From Hetaerina americana (lineage: Eukaryota > Arthropoda > Insecta > Odonata > Calopterygidae), in NCBI GenBank assembly GCA_022747635.1, contig JAKTNV010000064.1, forward strand, positions 2,301,950 through 2,365,949: DNA of 64,000 bases, written 5' to 3'. Of the stretch, positions 9,142 to 21,663 are shown piece after piece. The notes under the pieces are model-generated. The model ran no database searches and had not been told where the DNA came from. It was given only the letters and a program-made list of their open reading frames with translations. Numbering within the stretch: position 1 is the first letter of the stretch; every line of letters starts with the position of its first letter. The position numbers and the translations under genes are program-made.

Positions 9142-11814
9142 AATTCCTCAAAGTTACACCTGGAGCTATTCATCAAATGAATTAAAAAGAATTCGCACTC
9201 AATCAGAGATTTGATTGAAAAGCTACTTTGGGGGCACATACTATATACCACACTTGTTTTCTTTGGATATTAAAGTTTTCAGCAGTCTTCTCTTAAAATG
9301 TTTACTTCTGGTCCGTATCCCACCCCATTCCTCTCCGTTTACTACCGCGAAGTGCTTCAAGTGTCCTCGGACTCGACTAGTTATGCATCTCCTTGTAAAT
9401 CCATGTCATTCAGACTTCTGTGCGATGTTATTTGATCCACCTGTACACTCGATTCTACATAGTCTTCGTTACAGCGACGCCAAAGTTACTTCGGAGAGAT
9501 TCCCGATTAACAGTCGAGGAATCGCGGGCGCTGAAACGATTAGCATGTTTGACATTCTTAGGCCGTATTCTTTTGCAGGGCAGGAAGATGTGAGAGGGGC
9601 CGAATAGATACAGTTGCACGCGATAAACTATGGACTAGGATACAAATACCTCCCTCCCCCCACATGAATCCCCTCGTTTCGTCTCAAAAACACACTCGGC
9701 TGGCTTCCGGGGAATCGCTTCCACGCCACCAAACGGACTCACACCAAACAGACAAACAAATGGGAAACAATAATGAAACCAAAATAACAATAAGCCTCTC
9801 ACTCGGGTTTGTTTGTGCCACGCAGTTAACGCCATGGAAGTGCTTTTGTCGGGCACTCCATTTCCCTCAATTTCGTTGAATTTTGGCGAATGACGGCTCG
9901 CTGCCGCGGCGGATACAAGTATTTCTTTCTCTAGGGTGTGTGCCCGGTTCCCACGAGGGCCACCGTCCGTCATAGCCCCGAGAAATGGAGTCCGAGGAAG
10001 TATCTCCCTCTGTTATTATTTTAAAAAAGCAGAACATAAAAATATAAGAACGGAATTAAATGTAAATAATCAGCAATATCTGGTTTGACACAAGAAAAGT
10101 AGCTCAGTCAAGACAGGCACTTTTTGAATACCAAACTTCTGCAGTCAGATCGAAAGAAAAAGGGGCGTGACTTCGCTTGCATGTGTCGCTGTTATGAAGT
10201 GATTGCCCTACATGGATGTATTTTGCGAGATTCCACTCCAACGACGGCACAAATATCGAAGGAATCATTCGGAAGCAAAAGTTTTGTCTTACGCCAACAT
10301 GACACAGAATTAAAAACATCCCGTGAACTGTCGAATCTTCCAAAAAACTATGCATGAGGAAGAACTGCTGCCCATAAGTTATAAGAAATAATATTTGTAA
10401 ATTCGGATAAACTTATGTTTCTAAGATCATTTTGAGGTTTCTCCATTTACTGGTGAATGGATGCGTGGATACCGTGGGCATTTTGTGACATTTTGAAAAT
10501 CATAAGCCGTATTAATGACTGTGATACGACATCTCACCACAGAGTGAAAGGGCGCAACTCGAGACAGTCTCAGTGTCACCCGTGCGCCACTTTCACTGCT
10601 TCTTCTCGTGTCCCCTCGGAGAGTACGACCTCAAAGATGTTTTCCGCCGCGAGATCCCGTCGCGAAAACTGAGGAGCGCCACTGGGATGCCGGCGCCCCG
10701 CACCGAGGCGAAGGCCACCCTCCTCTTCACTTTCAGCTGGAATGAGTTTGAAAAACCACATGGAACGAGTCCACTCGGCTCCTGCCCTTTCACCTGCAGG
10801 GCTCCTCAGTTATCATACTTGTCTGTAATAGGCACCAGATCAAGTCGTGGCTAAGGGGCTTACGGTTTAGATAAGGTGGTGATTATCACGTCTGGGTTGA
10901 CCTCTGCACATTGCACATGTAAGATAGAGCACAGATATAAAGAATGGTTTAGCGCAATGCTAACGATTTTTATTGTTAAACGTTTCATTTGGAGTGCCAG
11001 GGCCCACAGCAATTAGCCATAGTTTTCGGGGCTAATCCAAAAAATACCTACGACCGGTATACTACTAATTGTAATGTGAATAATATCTCAAGGTAATCTG
11101 TGGGCATTCACCGTAAGCAGAGTCATTCGAATCCTGTTTGAGAGAAAATTTCACTTAAGCATGGGCTAGACTTATACTCTGTATGCGAACAGTGTATGGA
11201 TGGAAAATTTGAAGAGAGTACCAGCTTGGGTGAAATTAAAGAAAAGATGATTATTTACGCAAATGAAGCCTGTTTAAATGAGTTTATTTAAAACAATGAG
11301 TGAGTAATGAGTCTTGAATTCGATGTTTATGAGGGTCTACTTCGTTGAAATTCATGATCGCTAAATGAGTAAACATTCTGCATTTTCGCGAAGACTTTGT
11401 TACAACTGATTTCGACGCATAGGCGACATCGACAGGTACGATCGATAGATAGTCTATTTGCTACCGAGCTCTATATCCTCGAGAGATTCATGTATATCTC
11501 CTTCTTTTATGGTTTTTGAACCACGTGTTACACATTAAAAGTTTACTATCCTGGAGGTAAAATTCACTCAATCTAATACCTCTTTCGTTTCTATCGCCTA
11601 GACTCAATCCTCCGCTTTCTCTCACGCAGCAGCATCACAATCGCCCATAACTATTCTACAACAGTCCACAAGAACTTTTCCTATGCCCGCATATCCACGA
11701 TACCTTCCTCCTCAAATTTTGATTTGGACACATAAATTTGGGCTGTATATGATGACCAGATCCTTCAACAACATTCCAATCCTCAACACCGTTATTCTTT
11801 CATTTATATTATTA
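9142..11814. other. Intergenic, 2.7 kb with nothing recognised
   Basis: Mixed composition with a CpG-richer patch at about 10540-10760. Short reading frames on both strands carry no recognisable motif. Confidence 0.4.
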
Positions 11815-12565
11815 TTATTAGGTGATCTACCGGTTAAGGTAGGTTTTAAATGGACACAACTACCAAATAAATATATTGTATCTCCTAACAAAACACAACC
11901 CAACATCCTACTCTACATCAAGTCCCTCTTCATCTCTGAGTACTTCCTTCCTCCCTTCATCCCTTCATCCCTTCCAACATCCCTATCCTGTTCCTGCCCT
12001 TTCCTCGTCTGGCTAACATTTTCCCCTCTATTACAGTCTTCAATATCCCACTGCCAAACAATACGCCCTTCATCCATTTTTCCTATCTCCTTATGATTTC
12101 CCCCTACCCAAATTAGCAATTCTTCATTTTTTTTTCCTTTCGGTCCATTTCACCTTCTCCATTCTTCTCCACACCCACATTTCAAAAGCCTCCAATCTAC
12201 GTCTATCCTCCTGCTCAGTCATTTTTGAGTCCCGTAGTTGCCAGGACTCAAAATCTCTGTATAGTCCATCATGTTAATCTTGGGAATGATAATTGAGGTG
12301 GTTTCCCGTTGCCTTCCTCAATAGTGTTTTTAACGTGACACCATCACTTAATGGCCGCCCCACTGGGGTCAGACGCCATTGCAGCCGCCTCACTGAGGAA
12401 CAGACGCTGCGTGGACTACCTTTCGTCTGGCTCCTAACCTTCGACCTATCTGGCATGGGTGACCCTACCAGGAGCAATTATTATTACTCCTGCCAGCACA
12501 GCTCTAAGGGTCATCGGAACGCACGAGCCCTTCCACCACGTCAAGGTTGTAGTCCGGGGAGGGAT
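11815..12565 (-). mobile_element. RTE LINE derivative: only 5' and 3' ends kept
   Basis: Read on the minus strand, about 12565-12229 matches the 5' leader of the RTE copy that starts near 25862. It is then joined directly to RTE 3'-terminal sequence (about 12228-11815, with the CTACC/GGTAG hairpin near 11829). All endonuclease and reverse transcriptase coding sequence is missing. It is either an internal deletion or a non-autonomous derivative. It preserves more of the 5' leader than the 25.9-kb copy. Confidence 0.75.
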
Positions 12566-12590
12566 ATATATGTGTGTGTGTGTGTTTGTG

Positions 12591-12642
<52 letters not shown>

Positions 12643-12695
12643 ATAAATAATATGTATCATACATACATACATGTAATAAATAATATTATATCAAG
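12566..12695. repeat. Compound TG/TA microsatellite and short duplication
   Basis: A (TG)n run passes into (TA)n at about 12596-12636. The unit ACATGTAATAAATAATAT then occurs twice (about 12636 and 12669). It directly abuts the 5' end of the RTE derivative. Confidence 0.85.
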
Positions 12696-13620
12696 TTTGA
12701 ATACTAGAAAAATGTTATTTCAAGTGACTTTCATTGTAAGAATTGAAGATTACGAACGTTTTGTCCAAAATGAAAATGTTGTCTATTTTTACTGATTGAT
12801 ATCCTGGGCGATCCCAGGCTTTCACACGCACATCTCGGGTGCACGGGGAGGACTTGCAATCGGGGGGTGGCATCTCCCCGAGAATCCATGAGTGATTCGA
12901 CTCTTGAGATTCGTAATTGCAGCCCGTCTGGCGCTGGAACGTGGAACTGCTTATAGCTCCTCTGGCTGTTATAATCTGCACATCGCTCGGCAAGGCACTT
13001 CGGGAGAGTATGTTTTTCGAATTTCGAACGCCTGCCAAGGAAGAAAATTATTGCTTTGATCATGTTTTTTAGAAGCCATTAGAGTCATTTCTTTCAATGA
13101 CCCTTCGTGCATTCTGAGGAGCAGTTCGGAATTCCTCCCAGTTTGGCGATTTGTGTGCAAAGGAAAATGATTCCGGGTAAATCGGTGCTACCGTCAAACT
13201 TACATTCTAATTGTGGTCTAGCTTATTTGTGAATTAATAATAACCGTCCCTTCGGTGTCAGACTTCATTTTCATATTTTTCCTGTTTATTAAGTATGGAA
13301 TGATATCTCTACACTTTGAGAGGCTCCGGTTCTAAATTTTATAAATATTGTATGGCACTTTGCTTGTTCATAACAATTCTTAATCAATCAAAAGGATTCA
13401 CTTTGTTTTCTAATATAGTTGAAAAAAGTTAACTCTTTCTAGGTTGCGCTAAAAATTATCGAAGCGCATTGAAGCTGGATGTTCCATACTGCTTCAGGGA
13501 ATTACCGTCGCATAGATATGCGTGGAAATTTCCCAGGGATTCATAAGCACATCAGTTAGACTACATTATGCTTAGGCACACATTAAAGAAGGGTTTCATT
13601 CATTCGCACAATTTCCCTGA
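12696..13620. other. Intergenic, nothing recognised
   Basis: Overlapping minus-strand frames at 12715-13160 have no recognisable motif; the stretch is otherwise AT-rich. Confidence 0.4.
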
Positions 13621-15395
13621 GGCGAATGAAGACTCGGATCATTTTTAAGTAACGATGAAGTGCACCGTCCCATTAGAAAACAGCAGCAAAGACGGATTCG
13701 GAAATGGAATTTTGAAGCAATGGCTGGAATGACAAGTGAGGAGCATCAGCGCGTTGAAGAGAAAACCACGAATGAGGGAAAAGAGCGGAGTACACTCGAG
13801 GAAAAACGGGACCACATGAAAAATGGGGCATCGAAAGCCTCAAAAGAAACTATACAGGAATAGTAGGTAAATGGGAATGGGAAAACAAGGTCCAATAAAG
13901 TTGGACCGGAGAAGGAAATGGAAGAATATAAACAGATACATTAGGTGGAAGGAAGAACACATAAAGATTTCAACGATGAACTGAGGCGCGAAACAAATAG
14001 GGCGAAAGTAGGGCGATGGAGGAAGCAGCGTAGGGTAAGTTTACAGAGGAAGGAACATTGGTGTGCTATACAAGAAGGTGAAAAGCACAATCAGAAAGTG
14101 AGGTGGGAAAATCATTGCGAAGAGCTAAAGATAAGTCAGGGAAATTGTTAATTGAACCATAGGAGATTCAAAAGATTTCAGTGAAGAATCAGAGAAGATG
14201 CCTGATGCTACAGAGACCAAATATTTCAGTAAGCTGCTAAGTTTCAGGTTCATTTCAGTGGAAAGTACTCCAAAGATTTTTTTAAAGACCTAAACATGAA
14301 ATAACACTAAAGTATGAATAAAATTTTGCGCTGTAATACTTTTATTTTTCAAGTGAAGTTATTTAAAAAATACAAACATCATCTCATTGTAACATTAAAC
14401 CAACAAGGTTAGACATAAAAAGAGAATAAGACGTAGATGAGGATATCTTACTCGATGCCGAGATAGAGAGGACATCGAAGGAACTGGCGTGGGGGTAGGT
14501 AACATTCCCGCGTGACTACTAAAAAGCTTAGGAAAAGGTTGGAGGAAGAGTTTTACGGACCTCTTCGTAGCAATTATGAGCGAGGGATTTGGCCGAAAGA
14601 CTTCGTCAGGTCAGCGTTAGTTCTTATTCCGAAAAGGGGAATGGCGACCATTTTTAAGGACTCATCTTCTGACGGCGAAGTTTTGTCGCTGCAGCCATTC
14701 ATCTCTCTCCATCGCCGTTCTTTTCAGTTCATTGTACGTTTTTACTCTCATAGTACTCTTTATATCATCTGTTTATTTTCCCCTTGCCTTCCTATTCCTC
14801 AATTCCCTTTTATTTGAAATTATTATGTCTCAGAACATGTCCAACAAATTTACTTTTTTGTTACCAAAAAGACTTTTTATTTTCACGTATGCCTTCTTCG
14901 TCAAGGCTCTCCTTCTCTTCACTTCAGAGGTGCATCCATTGTTTCTTGTAGTTACACTCCCAAGGTAGCAGAACTATTCTACTAGGCTTATCATTGATTC
15001 CCCGATCTTTAAATTGGCAGGGTTTATTTTCCTGTTTCTAGAAACTATCATAGCTTTGGTTATCTTCACATTTCATTTTGAGGACTGAACAACAATAAGT
15101 TTGGATTTACTCGCAGCGCAAGTACTTCTCAGGATCACCAATAAGAGATTCATATAAAAAGAACTCGAGGAATTCATTAAATCAGTTAGAAGCGATAGGT
15201 ACGGGATTAGAATATATGTTGATAAAACGAAGGTTATGCGGTTTCGAGAAAGAGAAATGCTAAGCTTAACATTAGAATAGGAGGGCAAAAACTAGAGCAG
15301 GTGGAACAGTTTACCTATCTCGGAAGTGCTTTGGACCGAAATGGCCAAAGTAGTACATCTGCACAGTAGTAGGTACAGAGTAGTAGGGACATAAG
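13621..15395 (+). pseudogene. Decayed RTE-type LINE (linker and RT pieces)
   Basis: 13660-13863 and 13945-14151 resemble the linker between endonuclease and RT (compare the copies at 54.0-54.15 and 55.9 kb: RKWNFEAM, SKASKETI). 14512-14640 resembles the RT start (NYERGIWPKDF...LIPKRG versus TYEEGILPEDF...PIPKK in the 24-kb copy). About 15150-15390 encodes the RT tail (DRYGIRI, KTKVMRF). Many stops and frame changes, and a stretch of about 500 bp (14645-15145) that matches none of the other copies, show it is dead. Confidence 0.6.
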
Positions 15396-16630
15396 GAGAA
15401 AAACTGTGCTAGCCAAGAAGTTTTCACATGGGTGGCCAGTTTCTTTCCCTCCGCCACCCATAGTTCCCCAGGAAGAACTGGCATCAGGAAAGACCACACA
15501 GCTGAGGTGAACCGGGGGTGCACAGAGGCGCAAAAGAATCGATCCTGGGCCCTCCGGTCAGTAGTCTACCCCATTAACTACAATGTCCCCCCGACACGGT
15601 AGAATACTAAAGATAAAAAATTTCCAAACAGGGTCAAAATTCTTTGGCATAGTTCCGATACTTGATTGTCCAAGCCGAAGATATGCCAAGCCTAGGCCAG
15701 GATAAGCAACGCCAAACCTGTTATCCGCCATGTTGTTAATTTCAGTCGTATCGCCTTGTGAAGTGCAATGCGTGACTTATGAATAATACACACCGCGATA
15801 CGTCGGAGCGCCTCAAAGGGCGCAGACAGTAGTAATATTTTCCAGGCGAAACGGGCAATCAATTCCCCTCATATCGGTCACTCGTTCCTAGGAACGTCAA
15901 ACTGCCCACTGAAAGAGTGGTCATTCTTTGATAAGGTTTCTGGCTAAAAGACGATCATTTTTCCAATTCGGTGTTTCCGGGTATGCTCGCCTCGAAGTGT
16001 TCCGCCGTTTGAAAATTACAGCTGCGAAGGAGACGGTCTGGTTCGCGTTTAGTGCTCACTCTTGTGAGATAGAAACGCTTCCTCGACCGGGTCTTCTACT
16101 TTGAGTGCGCACCTCATTTTGATAAATAACTTTTATCACAGGAAATTCGTCCTTCAGAGGCATAGGGGTCACGAGAATCGTGGAAGGACGTCTGCCCGAT
16201 CTTATTTACTCCGCCTCGTGGTTGAACGGAGTGCCATCGGGCAGTGAATGCTGTGGCCTCGGGGAGTGGACGCTATTCGGGAAACAAGCGATCGCACTTA
16301 CGAGGCAAGTAAGCAGCGGCTCATGATGTGGGCTTCCGTTCTTGAGTGAGATTTCTGAAAAATTCTACGAAAGAGTCCTGACAGGACGAATTTAGTGTTT
16401 GATTAAATGTCATATTCAAAAGAGGAAGTATAAGAAAAACAATGAGAAACAAAATGCAGTAAGAAAGAATGAAGGGGATCAATGAAATACCCTCGGAACA
16501 AAATCAAGAAACAGAATAATGAATGACACAGCTTTTTGGCCTATGTTGTGTATACGATGAGGAAAATACAAATGCACATTATAACTGACATAATGGTCCC
16601 TGCGCCGCGAAGGAATACATTTTGAAATTT
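15396..16630. other. Intergenic, nothing recognised
   Basis: 1.2 kb of mixed composition, no convincing frame on either strand and no match to the window's repeats. Confidence 0.4.
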
Positions 16631-17546
16631 TGGAATAAAGGAAGCGAGGAACAGGATATAAACTACAAAATAGAGGGTTCAGTATTGACTACGCAAATCA
16701 AGTTAAATATTTGGGGGTTGTTCTAACACCACGCCTTTCATGGGGAGCACATATCAGGACAATATGCGGATCAGCTTTAAAGAAACTTGGCTTCATAAAA
16801 CGGGTGGTGGGGAGATGTAATGGGAAAGTTAAAGAGAGGTGTTATTTTGCTCTAGTTAGACCTCATTTGGAATATGCCGCAAGTATTTGGGATCCGTGGG
16901 AGAAAATTTGGCAAAAAGAATTAGATAAAGTCCAGAGAAAATCCGCTAGATTCGTTAAACATTGTTGTGATAAGAACACAAGTGTGACAGGTCTCTTAGG
17001 GGATTTAGGCTGGGAACCACTTGAAGTGCGGAGAGAACAAGCGAGGCTTAGACTTTTAGAAAGGTTCAGAACAAACGAGTTTAACTATGAAACTGAAGGA
17101 ATTATAATGGCCCCACACTACTTAGGTAGATCAGACCACAAAGATAAAATAAGGGAGATAGATTCCAGGACAGATAGGTACAAATACTCATTCTTTCCCC
17201 GAACAATCAGAAATCATAATAGTAAGAAACCGAAGTCACTTTAGAAATATTGAAAACATTGAATTTACAAGTCGCAACAGAGCAAAGTTAAACACTGCAA
17301 AGCTGTTAGGTATACTTTAAGGTGCATGTGTATGTAAGATGTAGATTGAATGTTTGCATGTGTGTGGGGTATAAGTGTTCATGCGTGAATGTATGCCATT
17401 TTTTTTGTGGATATATGATTTTGTGGTTATTGCATGCGGTTTTTTTTCTTTTTCTTTTCCAAATTACGGGTGGTGTCCTAACACCCCCCGCCACACGCCC
17501 TTGCGGCGGCTTGCGGGGTATTAAGTAGATGTAGATGTAGATGAGA
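16631..17546 (+). mobile_element. 5'-truncated CR1-like LINE, second subfamily
   Basis: It keeps the end of ORF2 (16675-17244, open) and the 3' UTR with the same terminal hairpin (about 17480-17516) and GTAGAT repeats (17522-17546) as the 3.5-8.5 kb element. The protein is clearly diverged from that element, so it is a different subfamily. Confidence 0.88.
16675..17244 (+). pseudogene. CR1-like ORF2 C-terminal fragment
   Basis: About 189 residues, open frame after a stop at 16672. It contains QVKYLGVVLTPRLSWG, RCYFALVRPHLEYAASIWDP, the RKSARFVKH block and SFFPRTIRNHN, all aligning with 7.39-7.9 kb of the long element. It lacks endonuclease and RT, so it is non-functional despite being open. 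Confidence 0.85.
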
Positions 17547-17599
17547 TCACGCAAATGTGAAAGCTTTCGAAAAATTGAACTGATGGCCCATACGACAAA

Positions 17600-17760
17600 G
17601 ATATGTGACAATAATACTCTTTGAAAGAATGGAGACGAAATTGGAAGAGTTATTAATTGGGAACCAATTTGGTTTCAGAAGAAGAGTAGCAAGAGAAACT
17701 ATTCTCGCTCTCAGACACGTCATGGAGAAGAATATATAGAAAAATCAACAGACCTATATT
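17600..17760 (+). pseudogene. RTE reverse transcriptase fragment
   Basis: Encodes ERMETKLEELLIGNQFGFRR followed by a block like DAIAVMRLLIERNI of the 24-kb RTE copy. It ends at an in-frame stop and no other RTE sequence adjoins it. Confidence 0.55.
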
Positions 17761-18129
17761 GCACTCGTGAGAAATATTTGGGCAATGTGCATCGGAATAC
17801 GATACGATATATTTATCCTAATATAAATGAAACTGGTTACAATGAAAGGGGATTGATATGCTACGCTCTGAATAGAGAACGGGCTTTGATTCCGCGTGGT
17901 GCTGGTTAAAAAGGGGCTAAAATAAAGAAAGCGGAAGAACAGGGTTGCTCATTATCCTCTTCGATATTGCTAGTATACATAATCGACAAGTATACTTTTC
18001 CACCGCTAAGAGAACTGAACGATAACAGCAGTAGAGAATAGAAGATTAGAGGCGATGTGAATGTGGCGCCATAGAGAGGAATGATGGAAATAAAATGGAT
18101 TCATTCATATTAATAACCAAGCAGCAGTT

Positions 18130-19660
18130 TGCAAAAGTCTAATTTATTTAATTCCTTCTTTCAAACCGCCTTCACCAATGTCTCACCGAATGTCGCCGAT
18201 AGCTTAACAAATCGTTCCCCACAACCCGATGCCCAAAATTGAAATCTCGTATGATGGAGTATACAGTTTGCTGAATAATATTAGCCCAAATGAATCGTCC
18301 GTACTTGCTCGTATATGTGATAAACTAGCGTCAGAAATTGCTCATATCCAGAAATCACGAATAAGACGTTGATAGTGGAAAACAAGGTTTACATTGACTA
18401 AAAACGGCTAATTTAGCAGCTATATTTAAAAACAGAGATAGTGAGGATCCGAGCGATTCCAGGCCTACTCCCCTCGCATCCATCTCATGCAAGGTCATAC
18501 GGCATATGTGTAATTGCTAGTTAGTTCGATAGTTGGACTCCTCCATAGCCAAGAGTTATTCATGAAAAACCAGTACGGTTCCTGAAAGGATAAATCCTGC
18601 GAGACACAACTTACGCCTTTTGTGTGTTATATTTTTGGTTCGGGAGGGAGAAATTTTCGCGTGGATATGGTTTTTCTAGATTTGAAAAAAGCTTTTGACA
18701 AAGTACCTCAACTCGCAAAGCTAGAGGTCTAGGGTGGAGATGGAAATACCCGAGGTTGGATTAAATACTTATCGAATGATCGCGCACAAAGGGTAGTCAT
18801 TGATGCATTTGACTCTAATACAGCAGAATTCACTTCAAGTGTTTCCCAGGGAAAAGTTATCGGGCCCCTTTTATTCCTTCTTTACGCTAACGATATTGAC
18901 TCCGTGGATTAGAGTAAGACACGTTTATTTGCAGACGATGCTGTGGTCTACAGAGATACGATGCGTAATCCTGAGGATAAAGTAGCTTTAACAGATGACC
19001 TTAATGCTATACAACGTTGGCACGACACTTGGCAATTGGAATTATATTTAAAATAGTGCGTAGTGATGAATTTTTGGAATAAGAGCAGTTATCTCTCGAA
19101 GATGAGGAATGCCCAAAGAGAAAGGGTGGACTCAATTAAATATACTTAGGCGTTACCCTCACTCACGATCTCTCCTGGGTGAAGCATATACGGGGAATAT
19201 GTGGACAAGCTAACTAAAAATTAGGATTTATTATACGAGTGTTGGGAAAATTTGATGTGAAAAATTCGAAGAGAAATGCTTTATGTCGCTGGTTAGGATT
19301 CATTTAGAATATGCTGCTAGTATATAATGGGATCCTCACGAATTTGGATGGATTCCGAATTGGATCGCGTGCAGCGTCGAGGAGCTAAATTTGTAAAACG
19401 TAGTTATGAGAAACTTATTAACGTATCCAAAATATTAGACGGGCTAGGCTGGGAATCACTCACTGGAGCGCAGGTTAAATATTAATCTCTTGCATAAATT
19501 GGAAGGATGTCTCTTAAGCAGTGATGTTGAAAATATATTGTGACCCCCATCGTACTACGGTAGGGGAGATCATGTCAATAAAATTAGAGAGATCTAGTGT
19601 AGAATAGACGGATTTTAGATGTCATTTTTCCCACGAACGATGTGGAATCAGAATAACGTT
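18130..19660 (+). pseudogene. Heavily decayed CR1-like LINE ORF2
   Basis: Pieces in several frames follow the order of ORF2 in the 3.5-8.5 kb element: a FNSFFQTAFTNVSP block (about 18140), NRDSEDPSDSRP (about 18430), a VFLDLKKAFDKVPQ-like block (about 18670), a VSQGKVIGPLLFLLYANDI-like block (about 18840) and LFADDAVVYRDT (about 18930), then an RVHLEYAAS-like block and SFFPRTMWNQN near 19625. Many stops. Confidence 0.75.
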
Positions 19661-20364
19661 GTCCGACCGCCGTCCGGGGGGATACGTTTTTGCGTCAAAA
19701 GTAGTCTCACGTGTAATCACCCTCTGCCACACACATGCGAATGAATAAAATCCAATACTTAGAATGATAACCTAACAGCAATTCAGCCTTTCTTACCTAT
19801 CGACCGAGGCTTGAAAGAGGATGTCGTGTTGGCACTGAATTATTACGCACTAAATTCACTTAATGGCAGTATAAAAAATGAGCAAATAATAGAATATTTT
19901 CATCTTTGCAGTTCCTAAATTAATTAATTACATAACGTAACTTCACGGCCGACAACAATCATCATAATAGCCAAATATTCCCCACGGCTACCGGTTGCAT
20001 GAAAGGCAGAATTTATCGAAGAAACCCATTCGAAAATTACAAATTGAAAACGAGAATACAATGAAACACTAATCGCCAACAAGTAGAAAATAAAATGGCT
20101 AGGAGTTTTCTATTCTCTCGTTATATTTGAAGCTGCGGAGAAGGCGAACGCCCCAGTGAAAGGTTCTAGCAAGGCGAGAACAAGATTTTACTTTATGTGC
20201 TATTAATAAGTAATTTTTTTAGAAGTACACTTGTTTCAAAGTGAAACTTACTACTCCCGGAGAGGCACAAATGTCGACGACAGAATGCGGGCGGTGCATA
20301 TAGTGTGCCGGTGGAGTGGTTGTGGAAAAATTGAAGAGAAAGGGCGAGGAATTAGAAGTACATA
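19661..20364. other. Intergenic, nothing recognised
   Basis: AT-rich; no convincing reading frame before the mariner terminus at 20365. Confidence 0.4.
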
Positions 20365-21661
20365 AATGGGGGGGGCATAAGTATCCGGCCTGACCTAGAG
20401 ATGGCGGTAGTTGTTTGAAAAATATCACTGTATTAAAAATTAAAAATTTATAAAGCATATCTTTAAAGTTTGAAGACGCTCCGTTGTTTAGTATTTGTTT
20501 GGCAGCCATCAGTAGTGAATGTTTTAAGTGAATTTGCAAAAATGGAGAAAATCGGTCATCGTTATATGATACAATACTTTATTTGAAAGGCCTCAGCCCA
20601 ACCAATATAAAAGGTGAACTGGATTCTACTCTGGGTGAGTCTGCTCCTTCGTTTACAACAGTAAAATATTGGGTGGCAGAGTTTAAACGAGGCTGTACGA
20701 GCTGTCAAGACGAACATCACATTGGTCGAGCAAATGAGGCGACGACTCCAGAAACAGCGAAGAAAATCCACAAAGTGATGCTGAATGATCGTCAACTGAC
20801 AGTGCACGAGCTAGCAGACATAGTAAGCATTTCAAAAAGTGTGGCAAATCGCATATTAACTGAACATTTGTACATGAGAAAGCTGTGGGCAAGATGGGTG
20901 ATGCATTTGCTCACACTCGAGCAAAACCAGTATCGTGAAGATGTTTCAATATGGAGTGTTAAGCAAAGTTTCACAGCAACAAAGCAGAATTAATTTTTGC
21001 GCCGTTTCATGCACATTGATGAAACATTGGTGCATTACTTCACACCCGAGACAGAAGAACAATCAAAACATTGGATTCAATATGGAGATCCGGCTACAAA
21101 GAAGGTAAATACCGTTCCATCTGCAGGCAAGGCCATGGCGTCGGTTTTCTGTGCATGCGCGTGGGGTAATTTTCATTGACTATCTTGAAAAAGGAAAAAC
21201 AATCAAAAGCGAGTATAATACAAACTTATTGCAGCGTTTGACCGAAGAAATCAAGCAAAAGCAGCAGCATTTGGCTAAGAACAAAGTATTGTTTCATCAA
21301 GACAATGTACCAGTTCACAAATCTGTTATAGCAATGGCCAAAATTCATGAACTAAAGTTTGAATTGCTACCTCATGCACCCTATTCGCCAGATTTAGCCC
21401 CCTCAGATTATTTTCTGTTTGCAGATTTGAAATAATAGTTTGGTGGTCTATAAGTTTCCAACCGTGAAGGAGTGACGTCGGCAGTTAATGGCCATTATGA
21501 GGAGCAAGACAGTTCTTGTTATAAAAAGGGAAATCTAACTTATTGAAATCTCTGGGATAAGGGTATAGAGCTGAAAGGAGGTTATGTTGAAAACTAAATA
21601 CCTTTTTTTTCCAAAAAATTTCTTTTTTCTTTGTTGGGTCGGGTACTTATGCCCTCCCAAG
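20365..21661 (+). mobile_element. mariner transposon, copy 1
   Basis: About 1.3 kb. The ends are imperfect inverted repeats: GGGGCATAAGTATCCGG at the left and the complement of CGGGTACTTATGCCCTCCC at the right. Each end is flanked by a TA dinucleotide (20363-20364 and 21662-21663), as expected for mariner insertion, although the exact outer base is uncertain because of a G run. It carries a disabled transposase gene. Confidence 0.85.
20542..21597 (+). pseudogene. mariner transposase, D,D34D, disabled
   Basis: Cut-and-paste transposase of the Tc1/mariner superfamily. The helix-turn-helix half is at 20585-20990. The catalytic residues are visible: D in HIDETLV (GAT 21018-21020), D in HQDN (GAC 21301-21303) and D in LAPSD (GAT 21406-21408), with 34 residues between the last two. 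Lesions: a frameshift near 20572 just after the ATG, an in-frame stop at 20991-20993 inside the motif before FLRRF, a frame change near 21150 and two stops at 21433-21438 after FADLK. The tail (GIELKGGYVEN, then stop) is still recognisable. Inactive. Confidence 0.9.
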
Positions 21662-21663
21662 TA

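Noticed and set aside
12293..12664. Reading frames rich in YIYIY and VCVCV
   Set aside because: They translate the TG/TA microsatellite and RTE leader; not genes.
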